Shown: one piece after another, positions 1 through 6,247 of the stretch | Layout: each line of letters opens with the position of its first letter | How positions within the stretch are numbered: the first letter of the stretch is position 1 | Assembly (NCBI GenBank): GCA_029881615.1 | Contig: JAOUMF010000082.1 | Span: 1 to 7,592, forward strand | DNA length: 7,592 bases | Reading direction: 5' to 3' | Source of the DNA: Alphaproteobacteria bacterium | GTDB lineage: Bacteria; Pseudomonadota; Alphaproteobacteria; UBA8366; JADFVY01 | Position numbers and translations under genes: made by a program | The notes under the pieces: model-generated | Database searches by the model: none | What the model was told of the DNA's origin: nothing | Seen by the model: the letters and a program-made list of their open reading frames with translations, nothing else

Positions 1-390
1 GATCACGAAAGGCAGGGGTATCGGCCGGTCGCTGACCCCAACCGACACCGGCACGCCATGATGCTTGATAAGCAGACCGACCTGTTCGCGGTAATAGTCG
101 GCGAACAGATCGGGGCGCGTAAGCGTTGTTCCGTAAGCGCCAGGGTAGGACAGGGTGCCATAGGACGGCCGGGCGTCGAACTGCATCTGCGCCGCGCCGG
201 CCTTGGCCATGACATAGGGGTAATAGGCGGGTTCGGCCGGCGATTCGTGATCGCCGCCGACAAACGCGTCAAAGCGCTCACGCACGCGCCGGGTGCCGGT
301 ATTGTAAATATCGGCGATCCGCCCCACGGCCTCGTCCGGATCGTCAAATTGCTTCAGGCTATGCACGCCCGCCGGCACTCTGTCGGTCAT
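1..390 (-). CDS. amn: AMP nucleosidase, N-terminal part (runs off the left edge)
   Basis: This is the first 130 codons of a minus-strand gene that starts with ATG at 390-388 and continues beyond the window. AMP nucleosidase hydrolyses AMP to adenine and ribose 5-phosphate in the cytoplasm, as part of purine salvage and adenylate balance. The visible stretch corresponds to the family's N-terminal domain, not the C-terminal catalytic phosphorylase-like domain. Residues 57-60 (YPYV), 82-93 (YPGAYGTTLTRP), 95-108 (LFADYYREQVGLLI) and 124-130 (IPLPFVI) line up, from memory, with E. coli Amn segments HAGSYTTTITRP, LFRSYLNEQLTLL and IPYPYVI. A Shine-Dalgarno AAGGGAG lies about 7 bases before the ATG, which supports the start. 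It follows ftsY on the same strand after 66 bp, so read-through is possible but coupling is not evident. The reading frame is open to the edge. Whether the rest is intact cannot be seen. Confidence 0.88.
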   Translation of the reverse strand, partial: MTDRVPAGVHSLKQFDDPDEAVGRIADIYNTGTRRVRERFDAFVGGDHESPAEPAYYPYVMAKAGAAQMQFDARPSYGTLSYPGAYGTTLTRPDLFADYYREQVGLLIKHHGVPVSVGVSDRPIPLPFVI

Positions 391-456
391 TCACCGCTCC
401 CTTGAAATTACGCGGCTACAATGACGCAGCAAGCGCGCCGATTCAATCGTTTAGGA
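391..456 (-). other. ftsY-amn intergenic spacer
   Basis: This 66-bp gap holds the amn Shine-Dalgarno (complement of 398-404) and a short perfect inverted repeat, CGATT-C-AATCG, at 439-449 just after the ftsY stop. The repeat has no following T-run, so I do not call it a terminator. I see no convincing -35/-10 pair for amn; the best candidate, TTGCTG with a 16-bp spacer to TAATTT, is weak. Confidence 0.4.
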
Positions 457-1398
457 TTAGTCTTGCTCTATTCCCAGCAAGCCATGCGCGAAATCGCGGG
501 CGGTGAAGGGGCGCATGTCCTCGGCCTTCTCGCCGACACCGATCGCATGGACCGGCAAACCGAAACGGTCGGCCAGCGCCACCAGCACGCCGCCGCGCGC
601 GGTGCCGTCCAGCTTGGTGACGATCAGGCCGGTTACGTCGACCAGGTCCCGGAAAGTCTGAACCTGGGCCAGCGCGTTCTGGCCGGTGGTGGCGTCGAGC
701 ACCAGCACGCAGTCATGGGGGGCGGTGGCGTCCTGCTTGCGAATCACACGGATAATCTTTTCCAGCTCGGCCATCAGGTCGGTCTTGTTATGCAGCCGCC
801 CAGCGGTATCGATCAGCAGCACGTCCATGTCCTGCGCGCGCGCCTTTTCCAGCGCCTCATAGGCCAGTCCGGCGGCATCCGCGCCCGGCTTGCCGGCGAT
901 TACCGGACAGTCGGTACGCTCGCCCCAGATTTGCAGCTGTTCTACCGCGGCGGCGCGAAAGGTATCGCCGGCCGCCAGCATCACCGACTTGCCCTGATCC
1001 CGAAACTGGCGGGCCAGCTTGCCGATGGTGGTGGTCTTGCCGCTGCCATTGACGCCGACAACCAGCACCACATGGGGCCGCCGGGCCGGATCGATCTCCA
1101 GCGGTCGCGCGATAGGGTCCAGTAGCGCCGTTATGTCCGCCGCCAGCGCATCGCGCAGATCTTCACCCGATACCGTCTTGTCAAACCCCCGCCTGGTCAG
1201 GCCCGAGGCCAGTTTGGCCGCGGGCACGGGGCCCAGGTCGGCGGTAATCAACAATTCCTCGATCTCGTCGATCAGCGCATCGTTCAGCTCGCGGCCCGCC
1301 AGCGCCGACAGGCCCGAGGCAATCTTTCCCGACGATTTCGCCAGCCCCGCCTTCAGTCGCGCGAACCAGCCCGTATTCTGTTCCTTGTTTTCGCTCAT
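457..1398 (-). CDS. ftsY: FtsY, signal recognition particle receptor GTPase
   Basis: FtsY is the membrane-associated receptor that docks ribosome-SRP complexes. It forms a GTP-dependent heterodimer with Ffh and hands nascent membrane proteins to SecYEG. The 313-residue product begins with an amphipathic segment (residues 9-25, [17 protein letters not shown]) of the kind that binds lipid in other FtsY proteins. The helical N domain follows (about 35-95), then the GTPase G domain: P-loop GVNGSGKT at 115-122, DTFRAAA at 145-151, DTAGR at 197-201, TKLDG at 261-265 and GVGE at 287-290. It lacks the long acidic A domain of E. coli FtsY, which is normal for compact versions. The open frame extends upstream to about 1722, but that extension only shadows mtaB. 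The ATG at 1398 is chosen because it forms an ATGA overlap with the mtaB stop, has GAAGGG about 5 bases upstream, and gives the family N-terminus. It is last in the dapF-mtaB-ftsY unit. Confidence 0.97.
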   Translation of the reverse strand: MSENKEQNTGWFARLKAGLAKSSGKIASGLSALAGRELNDALIDEIEELLITADLGPVPAAKLASGLTRRGFDKTVSGEDLRDALAADITALLDPIARPLEIDPARRPHVVLVVGVNGSGKTTTIGKLARQFRDQGKSVMLAAGDTFRAAAVEQLQIWGERTDCPVIAGKPGADAAGLAYEALEKARAQDMDVLLIDTAGRLHNKTDLMAELEKIIRVIRKQDATAPHDCVLVLDATTGQNALAQVQTFRDLVDVTGLIVTKLDGTARGGVLVALADRFGLPVHAIGVGEKAEDMRPFTARDFAHGLLGIEQD

Positions 1399-2660
1399 GC
1401 AGCCCTTCTTACAGGTTCGCCGACCAGTTTCATACCATCCCGCCGCGCGATCCGGGCACGAACCAGGGCCCCTTCGGGCGCCGGCCCGGTCAATTGTACC
1501 GGGGCGAAATGTTCGCTGTAGCCGCTGTCGTCGCGCTCTACCAGCACCATGGCTTCGGCGCCGGTCTGCCTGTCCAGGAAACGTTTGGCCGCCATGTCGC
1601 CAACCGCGCGCAATTGCGCCGCACGTTCCTTGCGAAGCGCCACGGGAAGCTGTGGCATGCGCGCCGCCGGCGTCCCTTCGCGCGGCGAATAGGGAAAGAC
1701 ATGCAGCCAGGAAAGGTCGCATTCCTCGATCAGGTCCAGGCTGCGCCGAAACATTTCATCGGTTTCGGTCGGAAAGCCGGCAATCAGGTCGGCGCCGAAT
1801 GCGATGCCGGGGCGCAGTTCGCGGGCGCGGCGGCAAAACTCTATGGCGTCGTCGCGGCTGTGCCGGCGCTTCATGCGCTTCAAAATCATGTCGTCGCCGG
1901 CCTGCAGCGACAAATGCAGATGGGGCATCAGCCGCTCTTCCTCGGCGATCAGGCGCATCAGGTCCTCATCGTCGGCCACCTCGACGCAATCGACCGAGGT
2001 CAGGCGCAGGCGCGGCAATTCGGGAACCAGCGCCAGCAGGCGGCGCGCCATCTGGCCCAGTCGCGGGCGGCCCGGCAGGTCGGCGCCGTAGCCGGTGATG
2101 TCGACACCGGTCAGCACGACCTCGCGGTGGCCGGCCTCCACCAGCCGGTGGACCTGATCGACAATCGTGCCGATGGGGGCGGAGCGGTTATTTCCCCGCC
2201 CGAAGGGAATGATGCAGAACGTACAACGGTGATCGCAACCTTGCTGGATTTGCACGAAGGCACGGGCGCGGCCGTCGAACCCTTCCACCAGGTGCGTCGC
2301 GGTCTCGCGCACCGTCATTATGTCGGCAACCGCCACGGCGGCGTTCGCGCCCGGCAGGAAACTTTCGGCGCGCAGCTTTTCCTCATTGCCAAGCACCCGG
2401 TCGACCTCGGGCATGGCGGCATAGCGGGCCGGATCGATTTGCGCCGCGCAGCCGGTGACGATGATCGGCGCATCGGGATTTTCGCGCCGCGCCCGGCGGA
2501 TCGCCTGACGGGCCTGGCGTTCGGCCTCGGCGGTCACCGCGCAGGTATTGACGATCACCACATCGTCCAAACCGGCCGCCCGGGCATGGTCGCGCATTAC
2601 CTCCGACTCAAAGGCATTGAGGCGGCAGCCAAAGGTGAGAATGCGTGGCTCGCTACTCAT
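1395..2660 (-). CDS. mtaB: MtaB, tRNA t6A37 methylthiotransferase (radical SAM)
   Basis: MtaB adds a methylthio group to C2 of N6-threonylcarbamoyladenosine at position 37 of ANN-decoding tRNAs, giving ms2t6A, using two [4Fe-4S] clusters and S-adenosylmethionine. The 421-residue product has the methylthiotransferase N-terminal domain with its three cluster cysteines at C12 (FGCRLN), C40 (VNTCAVT) and C71 (VTGCAAQ). The radical-SAM motif is at C142, C146 and C149 (GCDHRCTFC), and a TRAM-like RNA-binding tail lies at about 366-415. The 'GCRLN' motif and the short spacing favour MtaB over its paralogues MiaB and RimO. The frame stays open upstream to 2741, inside dapF. The ATG at 2660 is preferred because MSSEPRILTFGCRLN matches the family start and because it overlaps the dapF stop as ATGA. 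No good Shine-Dalgarno precedes it, which fits translational coupling. It overlaps ftsY in the same way at its 3' end. Confidence 0.94.
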   Translation of the reverse strand: MSSEPRILTFGCRLNAFESEVMRDHARAAGLDDVVIVNTCAVTAEAERQARQAIRRARRENPDAPIIVTGCAAQIDPARYAAMPEVDRVLGNEEKLRAESFLPGANAAVAVADIMTVRETATHLVEGFDGRARAFVQIQQGCDHRCTFCIIPFGRGNNRSAPIGTIVDQVHRLVEAGHREVVLTGVDITGYGADLPGRPRLGQMARRLLALVPELPRLRLTSVDCVEVADDEDLMRLIAEEERLMPHLHLSLQAGDDMILKRMKRRHSRDDAIEFCRRARELRPGIAFGADLIAGFPTETDEMFRRSLDLIEECDLSWLHVFPYSPREGTPAARMPQLPVALRKERAAQLRAVGDMAAKRFLDRQTGAEAMVLVERDDSGYSEHFAPVQLTGPAPEGALVRARIARRDGMKLVGEPVRRAA

Positions 2661-3484
2661 GCAGCGGTGTAATCTTCGAGAAAACCGGTAAAGCTGGTGG
2701 CGACCGCGCCAGTCAGCAACACATGGCCATCCTCGCGCCATTCCGCGGTCAGCGAGCCACCATCCATGATCAATTCCACCTTGCGGTCCGTCAGGCCCCT
2801 ACGCACGGCCGCAACAGCCGTGGCACAGGCGCCGGACCCGCAGGCCAGGGTAATGCCGGCCCCACGCTCCCACACACGCAGCCTGATTCGGCCACGATCG
2901 ATAACCGTCGCGACCTCGACGTTCGTACGCTCGGGAAACAGCGGGTGGTGTTCGATTTGCGGCCCAAAGGCCGCCAGTTCGATATCTTCGGCATCCTCGA
3001 CAAAGAAAACACCATGCGGATTGCCCATATTCACGGCAACGGGATCAGCCAGCGGGCCCAACGCGATATCAAGGTGAAGCGTGTCGCTTTCCTCGGCCAG
3101 CGGAATATCACGCCACTCCAGACGTGGCGGCCCCATATCAACGGTAAATTCGCCACCCGCCGCCGGAGTGGCCTCGAGCCGCCCGGCGAGGGTTTCCATT
3201 ACCAGCCGGTCGGCGCCCGATTCCGCGATCAACATGGAGGCCACGCAGCGCGTGCCGTTACCGCAGGCCCCGGATTCGCTGCCGTCGGAATTCAGGAACC
3301 GCAAGCGCACATCGGCGCCGTTCATATCGGTGGGCTCTATCAATATAAGCTGGTCGCATCCCACCCCCCGGCGGCGGTCGGCGATCGCGCGCGCGGCGTC
3401 GGCATCCGGGGCAATGGCCCCGCCACGCAGATCAAGAACCACGAAATCGTTTCCGAGTCCGTGCATCTTGGTAAATGGAATCAT
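2657..3484 (-). CDS. dapF: Diaminopimelate epimerase
   Basis: DapF converts LL-diaminopimelate to meso-diaminopimelate, the peptidoglycan cross-linking residue and direct precursor of lysine. It is a cofactor-independent, two-cysteine racemase of the cytoplasm. The 275-residue product is full length. The two catalytic cysteines are visible at C74 (SGACGNGTRC) and C215 (LACGSGACA). Substrate-binding residues appear in the usual places: N12 (GLGNDF), N65 (FLNSDGSE), N155 (MGNPHG), N188 (RTNVE) and E207-R208 (WERGAG). The start ATG at 3484 gives the standard N-terminus MIPFTKMHGLGNDF and has GGAGGG 8 bases upstream. It is the first gene of the dapF-mtaB-ftsY unit, with its own probable promoter in the gap behind the XRE gene. 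Nothing looks degraded. Confidence 0.97.
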   Translation of the reverse strand: MIPFTKMHGLGNDFVVLDLRGGAIAPDADAARAIADRRRGVGCDQLILIEPTDMNGADVRLRFLNSDGSESGACGNGTRCVASMLIAESGADRLVMETLAGRLEATPAAGGEFTVDMGPPRLEWRDIPLAEESDTLHLDIALGPLADPVAVNMGNPHGVFFVEDAEDIELAAFGPQIEHHPLFPERTNVEVATVIDRGRIRLRVWERGAGITLACGSGACATAVAAVRRGLTDRKVELIMDGGSLTAEWREDGHVLLTGAVATSFTGFLEDYTAA

Positions 3485-3492
3485 CCGGTCGA

Positions 3493-3540
3493 CCCTCCGA
3501 CAGCTCCCGCCTTATATGGCGATGGTCGCCGCCAAGTCTA
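3493..3540 (-). promoter_or_regulatory. Probable promoter and ribosome binding site of dapF-mtaB-ftsY
   Basis: On the minus strand, TAGACT (complement of 3535-3540) and TATAAG (complement of 3511-3516) are separated by 18 bp. They match the sigma70-type consensus at 4 of 6 and 5 of 6 positions. The predicted transcript would start near 3504 and reach the Shine-Dalgarno GGAGGG (complement of 3493-3498) almost at once, leaving a leader of roughly 20 bases. The spacer contains a perfect inverted repeat, GGCGA-TGG-TCGCC, at 3518-3530, placed where a repressor could act. The promoter call is by eye; the operator idea is inference. Confidence 0.45.
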
Positions 3541-3602
3541 CCGGATTTAACGCTTTTCGGGTTTGACTGCGCCGGAGCGCCCCCAAGCGGGCAAACTACG
3601 CC

Positions 3603-4001
3603 CTATGATTCCTCGTCGTCAGCAATCGAACGCACGAGGCGAAGAAACTTGCGTCGCACCTCCCTGGGAACCAGATGATAAGCCGCCAACAACGCCTTGA
3701 TTTCGTGCTGATTCATCACTCCGGCCGCGGATTCCGCTAGCGGCTCATCGCCCGCCGTTTCACCGTCCATGCCCTCGAAAAACCACGCGGCGGGCACGCC
3801 AAGCGCCTGCGCGATTTCGTGCAGGCGCCCCGCGCTTACACGATTCATGGCCGTCTCGTACTTGTTAACCTGCTTCAGGCCGACGCCAATTATTTCGCCA
3901 AGGGCGCGGCGACTAAGGCCCATTTCGCGCCGGCGTTGCCAGATTTTGCGTCCGACATGGATGTCCACCGGGTCGGGAAGAAGCTCTATCAGATCGCTCA
4001 T
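3603..4001 (-). CDS. XRE-family helix-turn-helix transcriptional regulator
   Basis: The 132-residue product is a small DNA-binding protein. Residues 17-74 form an HTH_3/Cro-C1 domain. Helices run around RRREMGLSRRALGEIIG, then the recognition region VGLKQVNKYET (about 40-50), then NRVSAGRLHEIAQALGVPAAWFFEG. The 'DPVDIHVG' lead-in, the 'NRVSAGRL' segment and the 'VRRKFLRLVRSIA' ending are typical of a family of short alphaproteobacterial XRE regulators that, as I recall, includes rhizobial PraR and PhrR. That relation is from memory and does not fix a target. The C-terminal half (about 95-130) looks helical and may serve dimerisation. The ATG at 4001 has no good Shine-Dalgarno. The in-frame GTG just upstream is closed by a stop, so 4001 is the only sensible start. 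It lies 118 bp upstream of dapF on the same strand and diverges from ffh. An inverted repeat over its own promoter suggests autoregulation. Targets are unknown. Confidence 0.9.
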   Translation of the reverse strand: MSDLIELLPDPVDIHVGRKIWQRRREMGLSRRALGEIIGVGLKQVNKYETAMNRVSAGRLHEIAQALGVPAAWFFEGMDGETAGDEPLAESAAGVMNQHEIKALLAAYHLVPREVRRKFLRLVRSIADDEES

Positions 4002-4033
4002 ATCAATCTACCACTGCAATCGGAAGGTCAGGC

Positions 4034-4065
4034 ATCATATAACCATTTTTGTACCCTGTATACAA
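4034..4065 (-). promoter_or_regulatory. Probable XRE-gene promoter with overlapping inverted-repeat operator
   Basis: Two overlapping minus-strand promoter readings are possible. One is TATACA (complement of 4057-4062), a 17-bp spacer and TATGAT (complement of 4034-4039). The other is TTGTAT (complement of 4060-4065), a 17- to 18-bp spacer and TTATAT or TATATG. The -35 area is covered by the 17-bp inverted repeat TTGTA-CCCTGTA-TACAA at 4049-4065, the size and place expected for a dimeric XRE repressor. The leader to the ATG at 4001 would be about 26 bases. The repeat is seen; its binding by the adjacent regulator is inference. Confidence 0.45.
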
Positions 4066-4136
4066 CAAAGGAGGCTTTTTACGCCTTTAGTAGGCTGTCG
4101 GATATGTGTTCGCCGAACGCGACCGTGCGGTTGCTC

Positions 4137-4165
4137 TTGACTTCGGCCGCCGTCAGCGTTAGAAG
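4137..4165 (+). promoter_or_regulatory. Candidate promoter for the ffh-rpsP-rimM-trmD-rplS operon
   Basis: TTGACT at 4137-4142 matches the -35 consensus at 5 of 6 positions and is followed by a 17-bp spacer and TAGAAG at 4160-4165 (4 of 6). A start near 4172 would give a leader of about 100 bases containing two small stem-loops: GGTCC-CGAG-GGGCC at 4200-4213 with one G-T pair, and CGCGA-GTT-TCGCG at 4223-4235. Neither resembles a riboswitch that I recognise. Confidence 0.45.
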
Positions 4166-4254
4166 CCCGCAGCCTGTTCCTGAAGGAAATTGTGCATTTG
4201 GTCCCGAGGGGCCCCGCCGGTCCGCGAGTTTCGCGCACTGGCGCGTTTTACGTT

Positions 4255-4260
4255 GGAGAG
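4255..4260 (+). promoter_or_regulatory. Ribosome binding site that sets the ffh start
   Basis: GGAGAG lies 11 bases before the ATG at 4272. An out-of-frame ATG at 4261 directly abuts the site, too close to be used efficiently, and opens only an 8-codon frame that ends inside ffh. The spacing is slightly long, but 4272 gives the conserved Ffh N-terminus. Confidence 0.6.
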
Positions 4261-4271
4261 ATGACTGGTCT

Positions 4272-5633
4272 ATGTTTGACACGCTGACAGAGCGTCTGGG
4301 CGATATTTTCGAGCGGCTGCGCAAACGCGGCGCGCTGAGCGAAGCCGATGTCTCGGCGGCGCTGCGCGAGGTGCGTGTCGCCCTGCTGGAAGCCGACGTA
4401 GCCCTGCCTGTCGTCAAGAAACTGGTCGAGGACGTCACCGAAAAGGCCGCGGGCACGGAAATCCTGCGCTCGGTCACGCCGGGCCAGATGGTCATCAAGC
4501 TGGTCCATGATCATCTTGTCGAAATGCTGGGTGGCGAGGCCATCGGGCTGAACCTGGCGGCGGCGCCGCCGATGGCGATCATGATGGTCGGCCTGCAGGG
4601 GTCGGGTAAAACCACCACAACCGCAAAAATCAGCAAGCGACTTCAGGAAAAAGAAAAGAAGAAAGTGCTGATGGCGTCGCTCGATGTGGCACGCCCCGCG
4701 GCGCAAGAGCAGCTGAAAACACTGGGCGAGCAGGCCGGCGTGGCCACTTTGCCGATCGTCGCCGGCCAACAGCCGGTCGATATCGCCACGCGCGCCATGC
4801 AGGCTGCCAGGCTGGGCGGATTCGACGTGGTCATGCTGGACACCGCCGGCCGGCTGCATGTCGACGAACAGCTGATGAACGAGATTTCGGCGGTACACAA
4901 CAATACCGGCCCGGTCGAGACGCTGCTTGTCGCCGACGCCATGACCGGCCAGGACGCGGTAAATGTCGCCGAGGGATTTCACAAACGCGTTAATCTGACC
5001 GGCATCGTGCTGACCCGCGTCGATGGCGATGCGCGCGGCGGCGCCGCCCTGTCAATGCGCGCGGTCACCGGCCAGCCGATCAAGCTGATCGGCGTTGGCG
5101 AGGGGCTGGATGCGCTCGAGGAATTTCATCCCGACCGTATAGCCGGGCGAATTCTCGGGCAGGGCGATATCGTCAGTCTGGTCGAAAAGGCCGCTGAAAA
5201 CATCGAGCAGGAAGAAGCCGAAAGGCTTGCCCGCAAGATGCAGAAGGGCACCCTGGATCTCGACGATATGGCCGCGCAGTTACGCCAGATGCGCAAGATG
5301 GGCGGCCTGTCCGGCCTGATGGCGCTGTTACCGGGCGTCAGCAAGGTCCAGCAGCAAATGGCCGAAGCCAAACTGGATCCCAAGCTGATTATTCGTCAGG
5401 AGGCTGTCATCTCGTCGATGACGCCGAAAGAACGCAAGAACCCGAAGATCATCCAGGCGTCGCGCAAGCGGCGCATCGCGGCCGGTTCCGGCACTTCAGT
5501 ATCCGACGTCAACAAGTTGCTGAAACAGCATTTGATGATGGCCAAGATGATGAAGAAAGTCGGGAAGATGGGAAAAAAGGGCCTGATGCGGCATGGGCTG
5601 CCAGGCATGCCCGGAGGCGGATTTAACCAGTAA
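4272..5633 (+). CDS. ffh: Ffh, signal recognition particle protein (SRP54)
   Basis: Ffh is the GTPase subunit of the bacterial SRP. It binds 4.5S RNA and hydrophobic signal sequences emerging from ribosomes, then docks on FtsY at the membrane. The 453-residue protein has the N domain (about 1-95), the G domain with P-loop GLQGSGKT at 107-114, DVARPAA at 138-144, DTAGR at 190-194, TRVDG at 248-252 (Arg where E. coli has Lys) and GVGE at 274-277. The methionine-rich M domain runs from about 300, with the finger loop near 340-355 (MRKMGGLSGLMALLPG), the RNA-binding helix-turn-helix at about 380-420 (SSMTPKERKNP, SRKRRIAAGSG), and a Met/Lys-rich tail. The frame is open upstream to 3819, but there it overlaps the XRE gene antisense and reads as nonsense. 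The ATG at 4272 fits the family start MFDTLTERL. It is first in an operon with rpsP, rimM, trmD and rplS. Its receptor ftsY lies in the divergent unit. Confidence 0.97.
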   Translation: MFDTLTERLGDIFERLRKRGALSEADVSAALREVRVALLEADVALPVVKKLVEDVTEKAAGTEILRSVTPGQMVIKLVHDHLVEMLGGEAIGLNLAAAPPMAIMMVGLQGSGKTTTTAKISKRLQEKEKKKVLMASLDVARPAAQEQLKTLGEQAGVATLPIVAGQQPVDIATRAMQAARLGGFDVVMLDTAGRLHVDEQLMNEISAVHNNTGPVETLLVADAMTGQDAVNVAEGFHKRVNLTGIVLTRVDGDARGGAALSMRAVTGQPIKLIGVGEGLDALEEFHPDRIAGRILGQGDIVSLVEKAAENIEQEEAERLARKMQKGTLDLDDMAAQLRQMRKMGGLSGLMALLPGVSKVQQQMAEAKLDPKLIIRQEAVISSMTPKERKNPKIIQASRKRRIAAGSGTSVSDVNKLLKQHLMMAKMMKKVGKMGKKGLMRHGLPGMPGGGFNQ

Positions 5634-5710
5634 CCGAGAAAAACACCTAACCCGTTATTTCGATAGACCAAATCAACATTCAAACCCAGAGACTGAAGGA
5701 CAGATAGAAT
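5634..5710 (+). other. ffh-rpsP intergenic leader
   Basis: The 77 bp are clearly more AT-rich than the flanking genes and end in AAGGA (5696-5700), 10 bases before the rpsP ATG. I see no terminator hairpin with a T-run and no convincing promoter, so co-transcription of ffh and rpsP is the simplest reading. A ribosomal-protein leader structure cannot be excluded by eye. Confidence 0.4.
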
Positions 5711-6235
5711 ATGTCGCTCAGAATTCGCCTAGCCAGAGGTGGCGCCAAGAAACGCCCCTATTATCGCATCGTCGTTACCGATTCGCGGATGCCCCGTGAC
5801 GGCCGTTTCATCGAACGTGTCGGCTCGTACAATCCGATGCTGCCGAAGGATCATGCGGATCGCATCGTCCTGAACGGTGACCGCATCAAGCATTGGCTGT
5901 CGGTCGGCGCGCAGCCGTCTGACCGTGTTGCCCGCTTCCTGGGCGCTGCGGAAATCGCGGCCGTGCCGGTAATTTCGGAACAGACCAAGAAGAACCTGCC
6001 GAAAGCCAAGGCGCAGGAGCGCCTGCGCGAGGCCGAGGAAAAGGCTGCCGAAGCTGCGGAAGCCGCGGCCGCTCCGGTCGAGGAAGCCGTTGCTGAAGAA
6101 GCGCCGGCCGAAGAGGCTGCCGCTGAGGAAGCGCCGGCTGAAGAGGCTGCCGCTGAGGAAGCGCCGGCTGAAGAAGCCGCCCCGGAAGAGGCTCCCGCCG
6201 AGGAAGCCCCGGCCGAGGAAGAGTCCAAGGCCTAG
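5711..6235 (+). CDS. rpsP: 30S ribosomal protein S16 with long Ala/Glu/Pro tail
   Basis: S16 binds 16S rRNA in the body of the small subunit and is needed for its assembly. Residues 1-82 are a complete S16 domain: [22 protein letters not shown], then the [19 protein letters not shown] segment, then the conserved end around [21 protein letters not shown]. The product is 174 residues, against roughly 80 for E. coli S16. The extra length is a short Lys/Arg-rich linker (about 93-106), an Ala/Glu stretch that may be helical (107-120), and five decapeptide units of APxEEAxxEE type at 121-170, ending in ESKA. C-terminal extensions of S16 are common in alphaproteobacteria. This one is strongly acidic and probably disordered, with no known role that I can name. 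The start has AAGGA at 10 bases spacing. rimM follows after 12 bp. Confidence 0.96.
   Translation: MSLRIRLARGGAKKRPYYRIVVTDSRMPRDGRFIERVGSYNPMLPKDHADRIVLNGDRIKHWLSVGAQPSDRVARFLGAAEIAAVPVISEQTKKNLPKAKAQERLREAEEKAAEAAEAAAAPVEEAVAEEAPAEEAAAEEAPAEEAAAEEAPAEEAAPEEAPAEEAPAEEESKA
6071..6220 (+). repeat. Five in-frame 30-bp tandem units encoding the S16 tail
   Basis: The units start at 6071, 6101, 6131, 6161 and 6191, and each encodes ten residues. The units at 6101-6130 and 6131-6160 differ at one base (GGCCG versus GGCTG). The 6161 unit keeps its first half and then diverges, and the outer units are more diverged. This grading suggests growth by recent duplication or slippage of the central units. 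Because the unit length is a multiple of three, copy-number changes would keep the frame and the downstream operon intact. Confidence 0.85.
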
Positions 6236-6247
6236 GAAGGAATTGGC

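Larger units (their letters stand above)
4002..4271. other. Divergent intergenic region between the XRE gene and ffh
   Basis: These 270 bp separate two divergently transcribed units. From left to right they hold the XRE leader and promoter (about 4027-4065), an isolated strong Shine-Dalgarno-like AAAGGAGG at 4067-4074 with no start codon at usable distance, a candidate ffh promoter at 4137-4165, two small stem-loops at 4200-4213 and 4223-4235, and the ffh ribosome binding site. The plus strand has no stop codon in the ffh frame across the region, but its translation does not resemble any known Ffh extension. I see no SRP RNA (4.5S) motif, tRNA or strong terminator here. Confidence 0.6.

Noticed and set aside
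58..405. Plus-strand 115-residue ORF at the left edge
   Set aside because: It mirrors the minus-strand amn coding frame, which has clear homology, and has no family resemblance of its own.
439..449. Terminator after ftsY
   Set aside because: CGATTCAATCG is a perfect small inverted repeat but forms only a 4-bp stem and has no T-run.
1399..1722. N-terminal extension of ftsY to 1722
   Set aside because: The extension is an antiphase reading of mtaB, rich in Arg/Ala/Gly. The ATG at 1398 has a Shine-Dalgarno, the ATGA overlap and the family N-terminus.
421..2672. Several long plus-strand ORFs antisense to ftsY and mtaB
   Set aside because: These are typical shadow frames of GC-rich codon usage. 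Their compositions are unlike real proteins and the minus strand carries diagnostic motifs.
3819..4271. Long in-frame 5' extension of ffh (151 codons, or 56 codons from ATG 4104)
   Set aside because: It overlaps the XRE gene antisense, its residues are unlike any Ffh N-terminus, ATG 4104 has no properly spaced ribosome site, and the conserved Ffh start is at 4272.
4002..4271. SRP RNA (4.5S) gene in the ffh upstream region
   Set aside because: The conserved SRP RNA core was looked for near 4021 and elsewhere and is absent; the resemblance of 'cggaagg' is too short.
4261..4287. Eight-codon upstream ORF overlapping the ffh start
   Set aside because: Its ATG directly touches GGAGAG with no spacer, so initiation there is unlikely, and nothing suggests an attenuator peptide.
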